From Amycolatopsis viridis (lineage in GTDB: Bacteria; Actinomycetota; Actinomycetes; Mycobacteriales; Pseudonocardiaceae), in NCBI RefSeq assembly GCF_011758765.1, contig NZ_JAANOU010000001.1, positions 1,984,001-2,048,000 of the forward strand: a stretch of 64,000 bases of DNA. The letters run 5' to 3'. Of the stretch, positions 24,438 to 32,520 are shown in pieces; the first letter of the stretch is position 1; each line of letters begins with the position of its first letter. The translations under genes and the position numbers were made by a program. The notes under the pieces were generated by a model. That model did not search any database, was not told where the DNA came from, and was given only the letters and a program-made list of their open reading frames with translations.

Positions 24438-26257
24438 CCGGGCTGACCGGCCCCGTCCGGGTCGGCGGCCACACCGCCCCGAGCCGGGTCCTCTTCGGCC
24501 CGCACGAAACCAACCTCGCCTGCGGCCGGGCGCTCGCGGACCGGCATGTCGCCTACTACCGGCGGCGCGCCGAGGGTGGCGCGGGGATCGTGGTCACCGA
24601 GACGGCCAGCGTGCACGCATCGGACTGGCCCTACGAACGCGCGCCGCTGGCCGCCGCGTGCGGACCGGGCTGGCGATCCACCGCGGACGCTTGTCGTCCA
24701 CACGGGACACTGGTGGTGGCCTCGCTGGGACACACCGGCGGGCAGGGGAGTTCGGCCTACCACCAGTCGGCGCTGTGGGCGCCGTCGCGGGTGCCGGACC
24801 CGGTGAGCCGCGAACTGCCGATGGAGATGGAAGAGCCGGAGATCAGCGCGCTGATCGCCGGGTTCCGCGACTCCGCGGCGCTGGCCGTCCAATCCGATGT
24901 GGACGGTGTGGAGATCGACGCCGGGCAGTACTCGCTGATCCGGCAGTTCTGTTCCGGGCTGACCAACCAGCGGCGCGACGCCTACGGCGACCGCGGACGG
25001 CTGCTGCGGGAGGTGCTGGCCGTGGTCCGGGCGGCCATCGGCGACCGGATCCTCGGGCTGCGCCTGGCGTGCGACGAAGGCGCCCCGTGGGCGGGGATCA
25101 CGCCGGAACAGGCGGCCGAGCTCGTGCCGGACGTGGCCGGCCTGCTGGACTACCTGGTGCCGGTGCGGGGTTCGGCGTTCGCGGACTCCCGCCCGGATCT
25201 GCATACCGGGCCGGCCTTCAACGCCGGGTTGTGCCGCAGTCTCGCCGGGCCGGTGACGACGGTGCTGCAGGGCGGTGTGGTCGACCCCGCCGACGCGGAA
25301 CGCGCACTGGCCTACGCCGGGCTGGTCGAGATGACCCGAGCGCTGATCGCCGACCCCGACCTCGTCCGGCACGTCCGCGCCGGGCGGGCGCCCCGGCCGT
25401 GCGTGCTGTGCAACCAGATGTGCCGGGTGCGGGATCCGCGCAACCCGGTCGTCAGCTGCATCGGCGAGCCGCGCAGCGGGCACGAGACGGAGGATCCCCT
25501 GGGCGGGCCGGGATCCGGTGCGGTGCTGGTGGCCGGCGGCGGACCGGCCGGGCTGGAGGCCGCCCGCGTGCTCGCGCTGCGCGGGTTCGACGTGGAGCTG
25601 ACCGAGCGGGACGACCGGCTCGGCGGCATGGTCCGGATCGCCGCGCGGGTGGCGGGCCGCGAGCGGCTCGGCCAGCTGGTGGACTGGCTGGAGGCCGAGG
25701 TTCGGCGGCTGGGCGTGCGGGTCTCGACCGGGGTGGAGACCCGCGAGCCGGACGGGCGGCCGGTGATCGTCGCGACCGGCAGTACCGCCGGGCCCCGGGA
25801 CTACGCCGTCGAGGGCGGTGCGGTGCTCGACGTGGTGACCGTGCTGGCCGGTGCCGCCCTGCCGGACGGGCCGGTTGTGGTGCACGACCCGGTCGGCGAC
25901 TGGGTCGGCGCCGGGGTCGCGGAGCTGCTGGCGGGCCGCCGTGCGGTGGCGATCGTCAGCCCGGACCCGGCGATCGCTGCCCGGACGGGCGACCTCGCCG
26001 GCGTCAACACCCGGCTGCAGCGGGCCGGGGTGACGCTGGTGAAGCGGTCCCGCCCGCGGGTGGTGCGGCGGGACCACGTGGTGGCGGAGGACGTGCACAC
26101 CGGGGCGGTGCGGGAGCTGCCGTGCGCGGTTTTGGTCCACTGTGGACATCGGTGGCCGGATCCGGCGTTGCCCGGCATCGCCGTCGGGGACGCGGTGGCG
26201 CCGCGGACGATCCACGAGGCCGTCCTGGAGGGCAGGCGCGCGGCGGTGGCGCTGTGA
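24434..26257 (+). CDS. Mycofactocin-system FadH/OYE-family oxidoreductase 1
   Basis: A 607-residue two-domain flavoprotein built like 2,4-dienoyl-CoA reductase FadH. Residues 1-330 form the old-yellow-enzyme FMN barrel; CVLCNQMC followed after eleven residues by Cys (CX2CX3CX11C) near 320-340 binds a 4Fe-4S cluster; residues 355-607 form a dinucleotide domain with VAGGGPAGLEAARVLA. It matches the protein family annotated as mycofactocin-system OYE type 1. It sits where mftD stands in mycobacterial clusters. Coupled to mftC (ATGA) and to the second OYE gene (GTGA). Its reaction is unknown; maturation or recycling of mycofactocin are both possible. Confidence 0.85.
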   Translation: MTGLTGPVRVGGHTAPSRVLFGPHETNLACGRALADRHVAYYRRRAEGGAGIVVTETASVHASDWPYERAPLAAACGPGWRSTADACRPHGTLVVASLGHTGGQGSSAYHQSALWAPSRVPDPVSRELPMEMEEPEISALIAGFRDSAALAVQSDVDGVEIDAGQYSLIRQFCSGLTNQRRDAYGDRGRLLREVLAVVRAAIGDRILGLRLACDEGAPWAGITPEQAAELVPDVAGLLDYLVPVRGSAFADSRPDLHTGPAFNAGLCRSLAGPVTTVLQGGVVDPADAERALAYAGLVEMTRALIADPDLVRHVRAGRAPRPCVLCNQMCRVRDPRNPVVSCIGEPRSGHETEDPLGGPGSGAVLVAGGGPAGLEAARVLALRGFDVELTERDDRLGGMVRIAARVAGRERLGQLVDWLEAEVRRLGVRVSTGVETREPDGRPVIVATGSTAGPRDYAVEGGAVLDVVTVLAGAALPDGPVVVHDPVGDWVGAGVAELLAGRRAVAIVSPDPAIAARTGDLAGVNTRLQRAGVTLVKRSRPRVVRRDHVVAEDVHTGAVRELPCAVLVHCGHRWPDPALPGIAVGDAVAPRTIHEAVLEGRRAAVAL

Positions 26258-28185
26258 GCCTGCTGTTCGAACCGCTGCGGCTGGGGCCGGTCGAGGTGCG
26301 CAACCGGATCGTGTTCGCCGCGCACCTGACCAACTACGCGGCCGGCAACCTGCCCACCGAGCAGCACGCCGCGTACTACGCCGCCCGTGCCGCGGGCGGT
26401 GCCGGACTGATCATCTCCGAGGAGCACGTCGTGCACCCCTCGGACTGGCCCTACGAGAAGGTGATCCACGGCTACCGGCCCGAGGTGGTGCCCGGCTACC
26501 GGCGGATCACCGGCGCGGTGCACGCACACGGTGTGCCGATCTTCGCGCAGCTCAACCACAACGGCGGTCAGGCGTGGTCGCGGTACTCGCGCCGCGTGGT
26601 GTGGGCGCCCTCGCCGGTGCCGGATCCCCTGTTCCGGGAGGTGCCCAAGGCGATGTCGCACGCGGAGATCGCCGAGGTCGTCGCCGGGTACGGCCGGGTC
26701 GCCCGGCACTGCGCCGAGGGCGGGTTCGACGGGGTGGAGATCCAGTGTTCGCAGTCCTCGCTGGTGCGCGGGTTCCTGGCGCCCGCGACGAACCTGCGGA
26801 CCGACGACTACGGCGGGTCGCTCGCGAACCGCGCGCGGATCCTGCGGGAGATCATCGGCACCGTGCGCGCGGCGATCGGGCCGTCGCGGGCGCTGGGCGT
26901 GCGGCTGTCCGGTGACGACCTGGTCGAGGGCGGTGTCACGCTCGGCGAGGCGGTCGAGGTGGCGCGGATGATCGCGCCCGGCATCGACTACCTGAACACC
27001 TCCATCGGGGTCGCGACCGCGTCGTTGTACCTGGTCGAACCGTCAATGGCGGTGCCGCGCGGGTACGCGCTGCCGGTGGCCGGGGCGTTCCGGCGGGCGG
27101 TGTCGCTGCCGGTGGTCGGCATCGGGCGGATCAAGGACCCGGCGGAGGCCGAACGCGCGCTCGCGGAGGGTCTGTGCGACCTGGTCGGGGTGGTGCGCGG
27201 GCAGATCGCGGACCCGGAGTTCGCCGGCCAGGCCCGCGCGGGCCGGCCGGTGCGCACCTGCCTGTCGTGCAACCAGGAGTGCGCCGGCCGGGTGGGGCTG
27301 AACCGGTGGCTGGGCTGCGTGGCGAACCCGCGCGCCGGGCGGGAGGCGGTGCCGTTGCCCGAGCCGGGACCGCGGCCGAAGCGGGTACTGGTCGTGGGCG
27401 GCGGCCCGGCGGGTCTCCGGGCGGCGGCCACGGCCGCCCAGCGGGGGCACCACGTGACGGTCTGCGAACGGGCGGCGTCGGTGGGCGGGCAGATCGCGCT
27501 GGCGGCCACGGCGCCCGGGCGGGCCGAGCTGGGGGACCTGGTGCGCGACCTGTCGCGCGAGTGCCGTGCGGCGGGTGCGGACGTGCGGACCGGGGTGGCG
27601 GTGACCGCAGCCCAGCTGCTGGCGGAGGCGCCGGACGCGGTCGTGCTGGCGACCGGGGCCCGCCCGGTGGTGCCCGAGTGGGCGGCGGGCCTGCCGCGGG
27701 TGGTGCACGCGCGGGACGTGCTGGGCGGGGTGTCGCCGTCGGGATCGGTGGTGGTGATCGACGAGACCGGTTTCCACCCCGCGACCTCGGTGGCGGAGCT
27801 GCTGGCGCAGCGCGGGTGCCGGGTGACGCTGTCGACACCGGCCATGGTCGTGGGACAGGACCTGGGGACCACGCTGGACCGCGAGCTGTTCGGGCGGCGG
27901 GCGCACGCGCTCGGGGTGGCCGAGTCGACGGACGAAATGGTGCTGGATGCCGCCGCGGCGGAGGATGGGGGCGTGGTGTTGCGGGTGCTCAGGCACACGA
28001 CCGGCGAGGTCCGGCAGGTCCGCTGCGACTGGGTGGTGTGCGCGACGCACCAGGCACCGGAGGATTCGCTGTGGCACGCGCTGCGCGACGCGCCCTTCCC
28101 GGTCCTGCGGGCGGGTGATTGCCTGGCCCCGCGGCGCGCGCACGCCGCGGTGGTGGAGGGGCACCGGGCGGGGGTGTCGTTGTGA
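26254..28185 (+). CDS. Mycofactocin-system FadH/OYE-family oxidoreductase 2
   Basis: A 643-residue paralogue of the preceding protein. The FMN barrel begins LFEPLRLGPVEVRNRIVFAAHLTNYA; the iron-sulfur motif is CLSCNQEC-x11-C near residue 335-355; the C-terminal dinucleotide domain has VVGGGPAGLRAAATAA. It resembles the mycofactocin OYE type 2 family more closely than FadH itself. Two adjacent, divergent copies suggest they form a heteromer or act in sequence. GTG 26254 overlaps the stop of OYE 1. A gap of 76 bases follows before the SDR gene. Confidence 0.85.
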   Translation: MSLLFEPLRLGPVEVRNRIVFAAHLTNYAAGNLPTEQHAAYYAARAAGGAGLIISEEHVVHPSDWPYEKVIHGYRPEVVPGYRRITGAVHAHGVPIFAQLNHNGGQAWSRYSRRVVWAPSPVPDPLFREVPKAMSHAEIAEVVAGYGRVARHCAEGGFDGVEIQCSQSSLVRGFLAPATNLRTDDYGGSLANRARILREIIGTVRAAIGPSRALGVRLSGDDLVEGGVTLGEAVEVARMIAPGIDYLNTSIGVATASLYLVEPSMAVPRGYALPVAGAFRRAVSLPVVGIGRIKDPAEAERALAEGLCDLVGVVRGQIADPEFAGQARAGRPVRTCLSCNQECAGRVGLNRWLGCVANPRAGREAVPLPEPGPRPKRVLVVGGGPAGLRAAATAAQRGHHVTVCERAASVGGQIALAATAPGRAELGDLVRDLSRECRAAGADVRTGVAVTAAQLLAEAPDAVVLATGARPVVPEWAAGLPRVVHARDVLGGVSPSGSVVVIDETGFHPATSVAELLAQRGCRVTLSTPAMVVGQDLGTTLDRELFGRRAHALGVAESTDEMVLDAAAAEDGGVVLRVLRHTTGEVRQVRCDWVVCATHQAPEDSLWHALRDAPFPVLRAGDCLAPRRAHAAVVEGHRAGVSL

Positions 28186-28261
28186 ACGGCCCGGCCGGGT
28201 GCGGTGGGGTGGTTCCGCGATGCGGGCTGAGCTGGCACGCTCCGGGCGTGGAGATGATCAG

Positions 28262-29047
28262 GTGACCGCGCGGGTGGCCGTGGTGACCGGGGCGGCCCGG
28301 GGCATCGGCGCGGCCGTCGTGCACCGGCTCGCCGACGAGGGCTGGCGCGTGGTCGCGGTGGACATCGCCGCGGACCTGCCGGGCGTGGCCTACCCGCTCG
28401 GGCGGCGTGAGCAGCTCGCCGGGATCGCCGCGAAGTGGCCCGGACAGGTGATCGACGTCGTGGCCGACGTGCGCGACCAGCGGGCGCTCGACGAGGCGGT
28501 CCGCGTCGCCGAGCGCGAGTTCGGCGGGCTGGACGCGGCCGTCGCCGCGGCCGCGGTGATGGCCGGCGGGCGGCCGCTGTGGGAAACGACCGATGCCGAA
28601 TGGGAATCGCTGTTCGGCACCGGGGTGGACGGCGTCTTCCACCTCGCCCGCGCGGCCGTGCCGGCCCTGCTGCGCCGCCCCCAGCCGCGCAGCGGGCGCT
28701 TCGTCGCGCTCGCCTCCGCCGCGGCCCACACCGGGTTGTGGCGGCTGGCCGGCTACAACGCGGCCAAGCACGCCGTCACCGGATTGGTCCGCGGTCTCGC
28801 CACGGACCTGCGCGGCACCGGCGTCACCGCGACGGCGGTGTCGCCCGGATCGACCCGCACCCCGATGCTCGCGGCCACCGCCGCGTTGTACGAGCTGGAC
28901 GACGTCGAGGAGTTCGCCCGGCACCAGCTCGCCGAGCGGCTGCTCGAACCCGAGGAGGTGGCGGCCGCGGTGTGCTGGCTCTGCGGACCCGACGCGAGCG
29001 CGATCACCGGCACGGTGGTGCACGCGGACGGGGGGTTCACGGCATGA
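28262..29047 (+). CDS. Mycofactocin-coupled short-chain dehydrogenase
   Basis: A 261-residue SDR with TGAARGIG at the N-terminus and YNAAK as the catalytic Tyr-x3-Lys. Instead of NNAG it has VAAAAVM, and there is an insert after the cofactor motif (residues about 40-60), features of the mycofactocin-associated SDR subfamilies whose NAD is bound non-exchangeably and re-oxidised by mycofactocin. GTG 28262 has GGAG eight bases upstream; ATG 28220 would add 14 residues. It overlaps mftF by ATGA, placing it inside the maturation operon. Its alcohol substrate is unknown. Confidence 0.8.
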   Translation: MTARVAVVTGAARGIGAAVVHRLADEGWRVVAVDIAADLPGVAYPLGRREQLAGIAAKWPGQVIDVVADVRDQRALDEAVRVAEREFGGLDAAVAAAAVMAGGRPLWETTDAEWESLFGTGVDGVFHLARAAVPALLRRPQPRSGRFVALASAAAHTGLWRLAGYNAAKHAVTGLVRGLATDLRGTGVTATAVSPGSTRTPMLAATAALYELDDVEEFARHQLAERLLEPEEVAAAVCWLCGPDASAITGTVVHADGGFTA

Positions 29048-30456
29048 CGGTGCTGCGCGTGGATCCCTCGACGAAGGCGGTCGCCGGGGGGCGGGTGCTC
29101 GTCGGCGGTTCGCCGCTGCGGGTCATCACCCTGTCCGCCACCGGCGCCCGGCTGTACGCCGCGTGGGCGGCCGGCGCCGAGGTCGGGGACATGCCCCACC
29201 ACCGGCGGCTCGCCGAGAAACTCGTCCTCGCCGGCATGGTCCACCCCGGCTACGCCGAGGCCACGCTGACCCCGCGGGACGTCACCGTCGTCGTGCCCGT
29301 GCGCGACCACGCCGACCGGCTCGCCGCGCTCCTGCCGTGCCTGGCCGAGGTCCGCGAGACCCTGGTGATCGACGACGGGTCGGCCGTGCCGGTCCCGCAC
29401 GCCGTCGACCGCCACCCGGTGCCGCGCGGCCCCGCCGCGGCCCGCAACACCGGCTGGCGCAAGGTCACCACCGAGCTGGTCGCCTTCCTCGACGCCGACA
29501 CCCGGCCCCGGCCGGGCTGGCTCCCACCGTTGCTCGCGCAGTTCGAGGACCCCGCGGTGGTGGCCGTCGCGCCGCGGGTGCGCAGCGCGCCCGGCGACGG
29601 GGCGCTGGCCCGCTACGAACGCCACGAGTCCGCTTTGGACATGGGTTGCGTCCCGGCTCAGGTGCGCCCGCGCGGGCGCATCACCTACCTGCCCACGGCC
29701 GCGCTCGTCGTCCGCACGTCGGCGCTGCGGGCGATCCACGGGTTCGACGAGGACCTGCGCTTCGGTGAGGACGTCGACCTGATCTGGCGGCTCGTCGACG
29801 CGGGCGGGTCGGTGCGGTACGAGCCGCGGTCGGAAGTGGTGCACGAACCCCGCACCACCTGGCGGGCCTGGCTGACGCAGCGCTACAGCTACGGCACCTC
29901 CGCCGCCCCGCTGGCGCGCCGGCACGGCCGCACCGCGCTCGCACCGGTCCGGGTGTCCGGCTGGACGGCCCTGGCGTGGCTCGCGCTCGCCGCCGGGCGT
30001 CCGAAGACCGCGGTGGCGATCGCGCTCGCCACCGCGGCCCTGCTTCCGCGCAAGCTGGCACCCCTCGGCGTGCCGGCGGGCGAGGCGCTGGGCATCGCCC
30101 TGCGCGGGCACGTCGCGGCCGGGCGTTTCCTCGCCGGTGCGCTCACCGGAGCGTGGGGTCCCGCGGCGGTCCCGCTGCTCGCGCTGACCCGGCGCGGCCG
30201 CCGCGTCCTCGCCCTGGCCTACGCCCGGCACCTGCTGGACTGGGTGCGGACCCGGCCGGACCTCGACCCGCCCCGGTGGCTGCTGGCGCGCGCCGCCGAC
30301 GACCTCGCCTACGGCGCCGGGGTGTGGCGCGGGTGCCTGCGCGAGGGCGAACCGGGGCCGCTCGTCCCCGACCTGTCGAACTGGCCGGCCCGCCGGCCGC
30401 GACGTGCCGCCGCCGATCCGCCGCGCGGTGCCGCGCCGGCCGGGACCAGACCGTGA
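29044..30456 (+). CDS. mftF: Mycofactocin glycosyltransferase MftF
   Basis: A 470-residue family-2 glycosyltransferase. The N-terminal 75 residues form an unrelated small domain; the GT-A core runs about 78-300 with VTVVVPVRD, IDDGS, the metal-binding FLDADTRPRPGW and GEDVDLIWRL. C-terminal hydrophobic segments follow. MftF adds beta-1,4-glucose units to premycofactocin to give the oligoglycosylated cofactor. The gene is coupled to the SDR upstream and to mftE downstream (GTGA). The tail after residue 440 is Arg/Pro/Ala-rich. Confidence 0.92.
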   Translation: MTVLRVDPSTKAVAGGRVLVGGSPLRVITLSATGARLYAAWAAGAEVGDMPHHRRLAEKLVLAGMVHPGYAEATLTPRDVTVVVPVRDHADRLAALLPCLAEVRETLVIDDGSAVPVPHAVDRHPVPRGPAAARNTGWRKVTTELVAFLDADTRPRPGWLPPLLAQFEDPAVVAVAPRVRSAPGDGALARYERHESALDMGCVPAQVRPRGRITYLPTAALVVRTSALRAIHGFDEDLRFGEDVDLIWRLVDAGGSVRYEPRSEVVHEPRTTWRAWLTQRYSYGTSAAPLARRHGRTALAPVRVSGWTALAWLALAAGRPKTAVAIALATAALLPRKLAPLGVPAGEALGIALRGHVAAGRFLAGALTGAWGPAAVPLLALTRRGRRVLALAYARHLLDWVRTRPDLDPPRWLLARAADDLAYGAGVWRGCLREGEPGPLVPDLSNWPARRPRRAAADPPRGAAPAGTRP

Positions 30457-31130
30457 ACCTCGCCGATCTCGCCTGGCCCGAACTGGGGGAGCGCCCCCTC
30501 CTGGCGGTGCCGCTGGGCGCCACCGAACAGCACGGCCCGCACCTGCCGTACACGGTGGACACCGAGATCGCGGTCGAGCTGTGCCGCCGCCTCGGCCGGG
30601 CGCGGCCGGAGATCGTCGTGGCACCCGCGATGCCGTTCGGATCCAGCGGGGAGCACGCGGGTTTTCCGGGCACGCTGTCGATCGGCCAGGAAGCCACCGA
30701 ACTCGTCCTGGTCGAGCTGGTGCGCTCCGCGGACGCCTTCGCCGGGGTGCTCCTGGTGTCCGCGCACGGCGGCAACGCGATGCCGGTGCGCCGCGCGGTG
30801 CGGACACTGCGGGCCGAGGGGCGGAACGTGCGTGCCTGGTCGCCGGACGGCCCCGCCGGTGACACCCACGCCGGGCGGCTGGAGACGTCGGTGATGCTGG
30901 CGGTCCGGCCGGAAGCCGTGCGCACCAACCGTTTCCAGGCCGGCGTGACGCGTCCGCTGCCCGAGCTGATGGGGCGGTTGCGCGGCGAAGGCGTGCGCGG
31001 GGTCAGCCCGAACGGGGTGCTGGGCGACCCGGCCGGGGCGAGCGCGGAAGCGGGGCGCGCCACCCTCGACCGATGGACGGACGGTCTACTTGACGCTGCC
31101 GCATCGCTGGCCGGAGATGGCATGATGTAG
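30453..31130 (+). CDS. mftE: Mycofactocin creatininase-family peptidase MftE
   Basis: A 225-residue creatininase-family metallopeptidase, somewhat short for the family. Metal-ligand blocks are GATEQHGPHLP near residue 23, FGSSGEHAGFPGT and SAHGGNAMP. MftE cleaves the modified C-terminal dipeptide from MftA to release AHDP. It starts with GTG inside the mftF stop. The order here is A-B-C-OYE1-OYE2-SDR-F-E, so E is displaced to the end rather than directly after C or D. Confidence 0.92.
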   Translation: MNLADLAWPELGERPLLAVPLGATEQHGPHLPYTVDTEIAVELCRRLGRARPEIVVAPAMPFGSSGEHAGFPGTLSIGQEATELVLVELVRSADAFAGVLLVSAHGGNAMPVRRAVRTLRAEGRNVRAWSPDGPAGDTHAGRLETSVMLAVRPEAVRTNRFQAGVTRPLPELMGRLRGEGVRGVSPNGVLGDPAGASAEAGRATLDRWTDGLLDAAASLAGDGMM

Positions 31131-31171
31131 CCGTCGGCGGATGAGACCCCTGTCACAAAGAGGTGATCGGC

Positions 31172-32287
31172 GTGAAGACCAAGGCCGCAGTCCTGCACTC
31201 CGCGGGAAAGCCGTTCGAGATCGAGGAACTCGAGCTCGACGGGCCGCGTGAGGGTGAGGTTCTGATCAAGTACACGGCCGCCGGGCTGTGCCACTCCGAC
31301 CTGCACCTGATCGACAACGATCTCGTGCCGCGGTTCCCGATCGTGGGCGGGCACGAGGGCGCCGGCATCATCGAGGACGTCGGCCCCGGCGTGACCAAGG
31401 TCCAGCCGGGCGACCACGTCGTGTGCTCGTTCATCCCGAACTGCGGGACCTGCCGCTACTGCGCCACCGGCCGGTCCAACCTGTGCGACATGGGCGCCAC
31501 GATCCTCAACGGGAACCTGCCCGACGGCTCGTTCCGCTTCCACCGCGGCGGCACCGACTACGGCGCCATGTGCATGCTGGGCACGTTCAGCGAGCGCGCG
31601 ACGATCTCGCAGCACTCCGTGGTCAAGGTGGACGACTGGCTGCCGCTGGAGACCGCGGTGCTCGTGGGCTGCGGAGTGCCGACCGGCTGGGCGTCGGCGA
31701 ACTACGCCGGCGGTGTCCGGGCCGGTGACACGTGCGTGGTGTACGGCATCGGCGGGATCGGCATCAACGCGGTGCAGGGCGCGGCGCACGCCGGTGCCGC
31801 CAACGTGATCGCGGTGGACCCGGTGGAGTTCAAGCGCGAGAAGGCGCTCGAACTCGGTGCCACGCACGCTTTCGCCACCGCCGCCGAGGCCGCCGAGAAG
31901 GTGACGGAGCTGACCTGGGGCCAGATGGCCGACCAGGCGCTGATCACCGTCGGGACGGTGGACGAGCAGGTCGTGACGGACGCGTTCAACGTGATCGGCA
32001 AGGGCGGCACGGTCGTGATCACCGGGTTGGCCAACCCGGAGAAGCTGACGGTGCACCTGTCCGGCGGCGTGATGACGTTGTTCGAGAAGACGGTCAAGGG
32101 CACGCTGTTCGGGTCGGCCAACCCGCAGTACGACATCGTCCGGCTGCTGCGCCTGTACCAGGCGGGGCACGTGAAGCTGGACGAGCTGGTGACGAAGCGC
32201 TACACCCTGGACGAGGTCAACGAGGGCTACCAGGACCTGCGCGACGGGAAGAACATCCGCGGCGTGATCATGCACTCCGCGGACTGA
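31172..32287 (+). CDS. NDMA-dependent (mycofactocin-linked) alcohol dehydrogenase
   Basis: A 371-residue zinc medium-chain alcohol dehydrogenase. Catalytic zinc ligands lie in GLCHSDLH and GGHEGAG; the structural zinc lobe is CGTCRYC-x7-C; the nucleotide fold is VYGIGGIGINAVQ. It closely resembles the Rxyl_3153-type family whose NADH is tightly bound and needs an artificial acceptor (NDMA) in vitro and mycofactocin in vivo. GTG 31172 follows AGAGG by eight bases; GTG 31163 overlaps that site. It lies 41 bases after mftE and ahead of a strong terminator, so it may be read with the maturation genes. Substrate is probably a primary alcohol. Confidence 0.9.
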   Translation: MKTKAAVLHSAGKPFEIEELELDGPREGEVLIKYTAAGLCHSDLHLIDNDLVPRFPIVGGHEGAGIIEDVGPGVTKVQPGDHVVCSFIPNCGTCRYCATGRSNLCDMGATILNGNLPDGSFRFHRGGTDYGAMCMLGTFSERATISQHSVVKVDDWLPLETAVLVGCGVPTGWASANYAGGVRAGDTCVVYGIGGIGINAVQGAAHAGAANVIAVDPVEFKREKALELGATHAFATAAEAAEKVTELTWGQMADQALITVGTVDEQVVTDAFNVIGKGGTVVITGLANPEKLTVHLSGGVMTLFEKTVKGTLFGSANPQYDIVRLLRLYQAGHVKLDELVTKRYTLDEVNEGYQDLRDGKNIRGVIMHSAD

Positions 32288-32298
32288 GACGCGGTCCG

Positions 32299-32333
32299 GG
32301 TGCGGGCGGAGGCCGGTGGTCTCCGCCCGCACC
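32299..32333 (+). terminator. Strong hairpin terminator after the alcohol dehydrogenase
   Basis: A perfect 13-base stem (GGTGCGGGCGGAG with its complement) closes a nine-base loop, starting 11 bases after the stop codon. There is no U-run, as is common for actinobacterial terminators. It separates the mycofactocin unit from the molybdenum enzyme genes. Confidence 0.8.
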
Positions 32334-32454
32334 GCTGTCCGGGGCTGGACCGTTCGGCCGAGCGCTGTACGACGTTCGGCTGTGTCTGCGTCACAGTTGT
32401 GTGGCACGCGGCTGTCATCCCGTCACAGAGATGCGCAGGCACGGCTACTCATCG

Positions 32455-32484
32455 TTGACCCTGCCGGAGCCCGATTCCTATCGT
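32455..32484 (+). promoter_or_regulatory. Sigma-A-like promoter for the molybdenum enzyme genes
   Basis: TTGACC and TATCGT are separated by 18 bases, about 35 bases before the ATG at 32521. Two copies of GTCACAG (32390-32396 and 32422-32428, 32 bases apart) lie upstream on the same helical face and could be activator sites. Function inferred from position. Confidence 0.5.
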
Positions 32485-32520
32485 GACCGCGATCAACGTG
32501 GATCTCGGAAGGACTTCTCG

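Noticed and set aside
24152-26215. Long open frame on the minus strand opposite the first OYE gene, and similar long antisense frames elsewhere (for example 1941-3398, 28753-30807, 32449-35082)
   Set aside because: They are rich in Arg, Gly, Pro and His, resemble no family, and lie opposite genes with clear motifs and stop-start coupling. High GC makes such empty frames common.
24434-28185. Either OYE protein as MftD
   Set aside because: MftD is an alpha-hydroxy-acid-oxidase-type FMN protein of about 400 residues without an iron-sulfur cluster; these are FadH-type proteins of over 600 residues.
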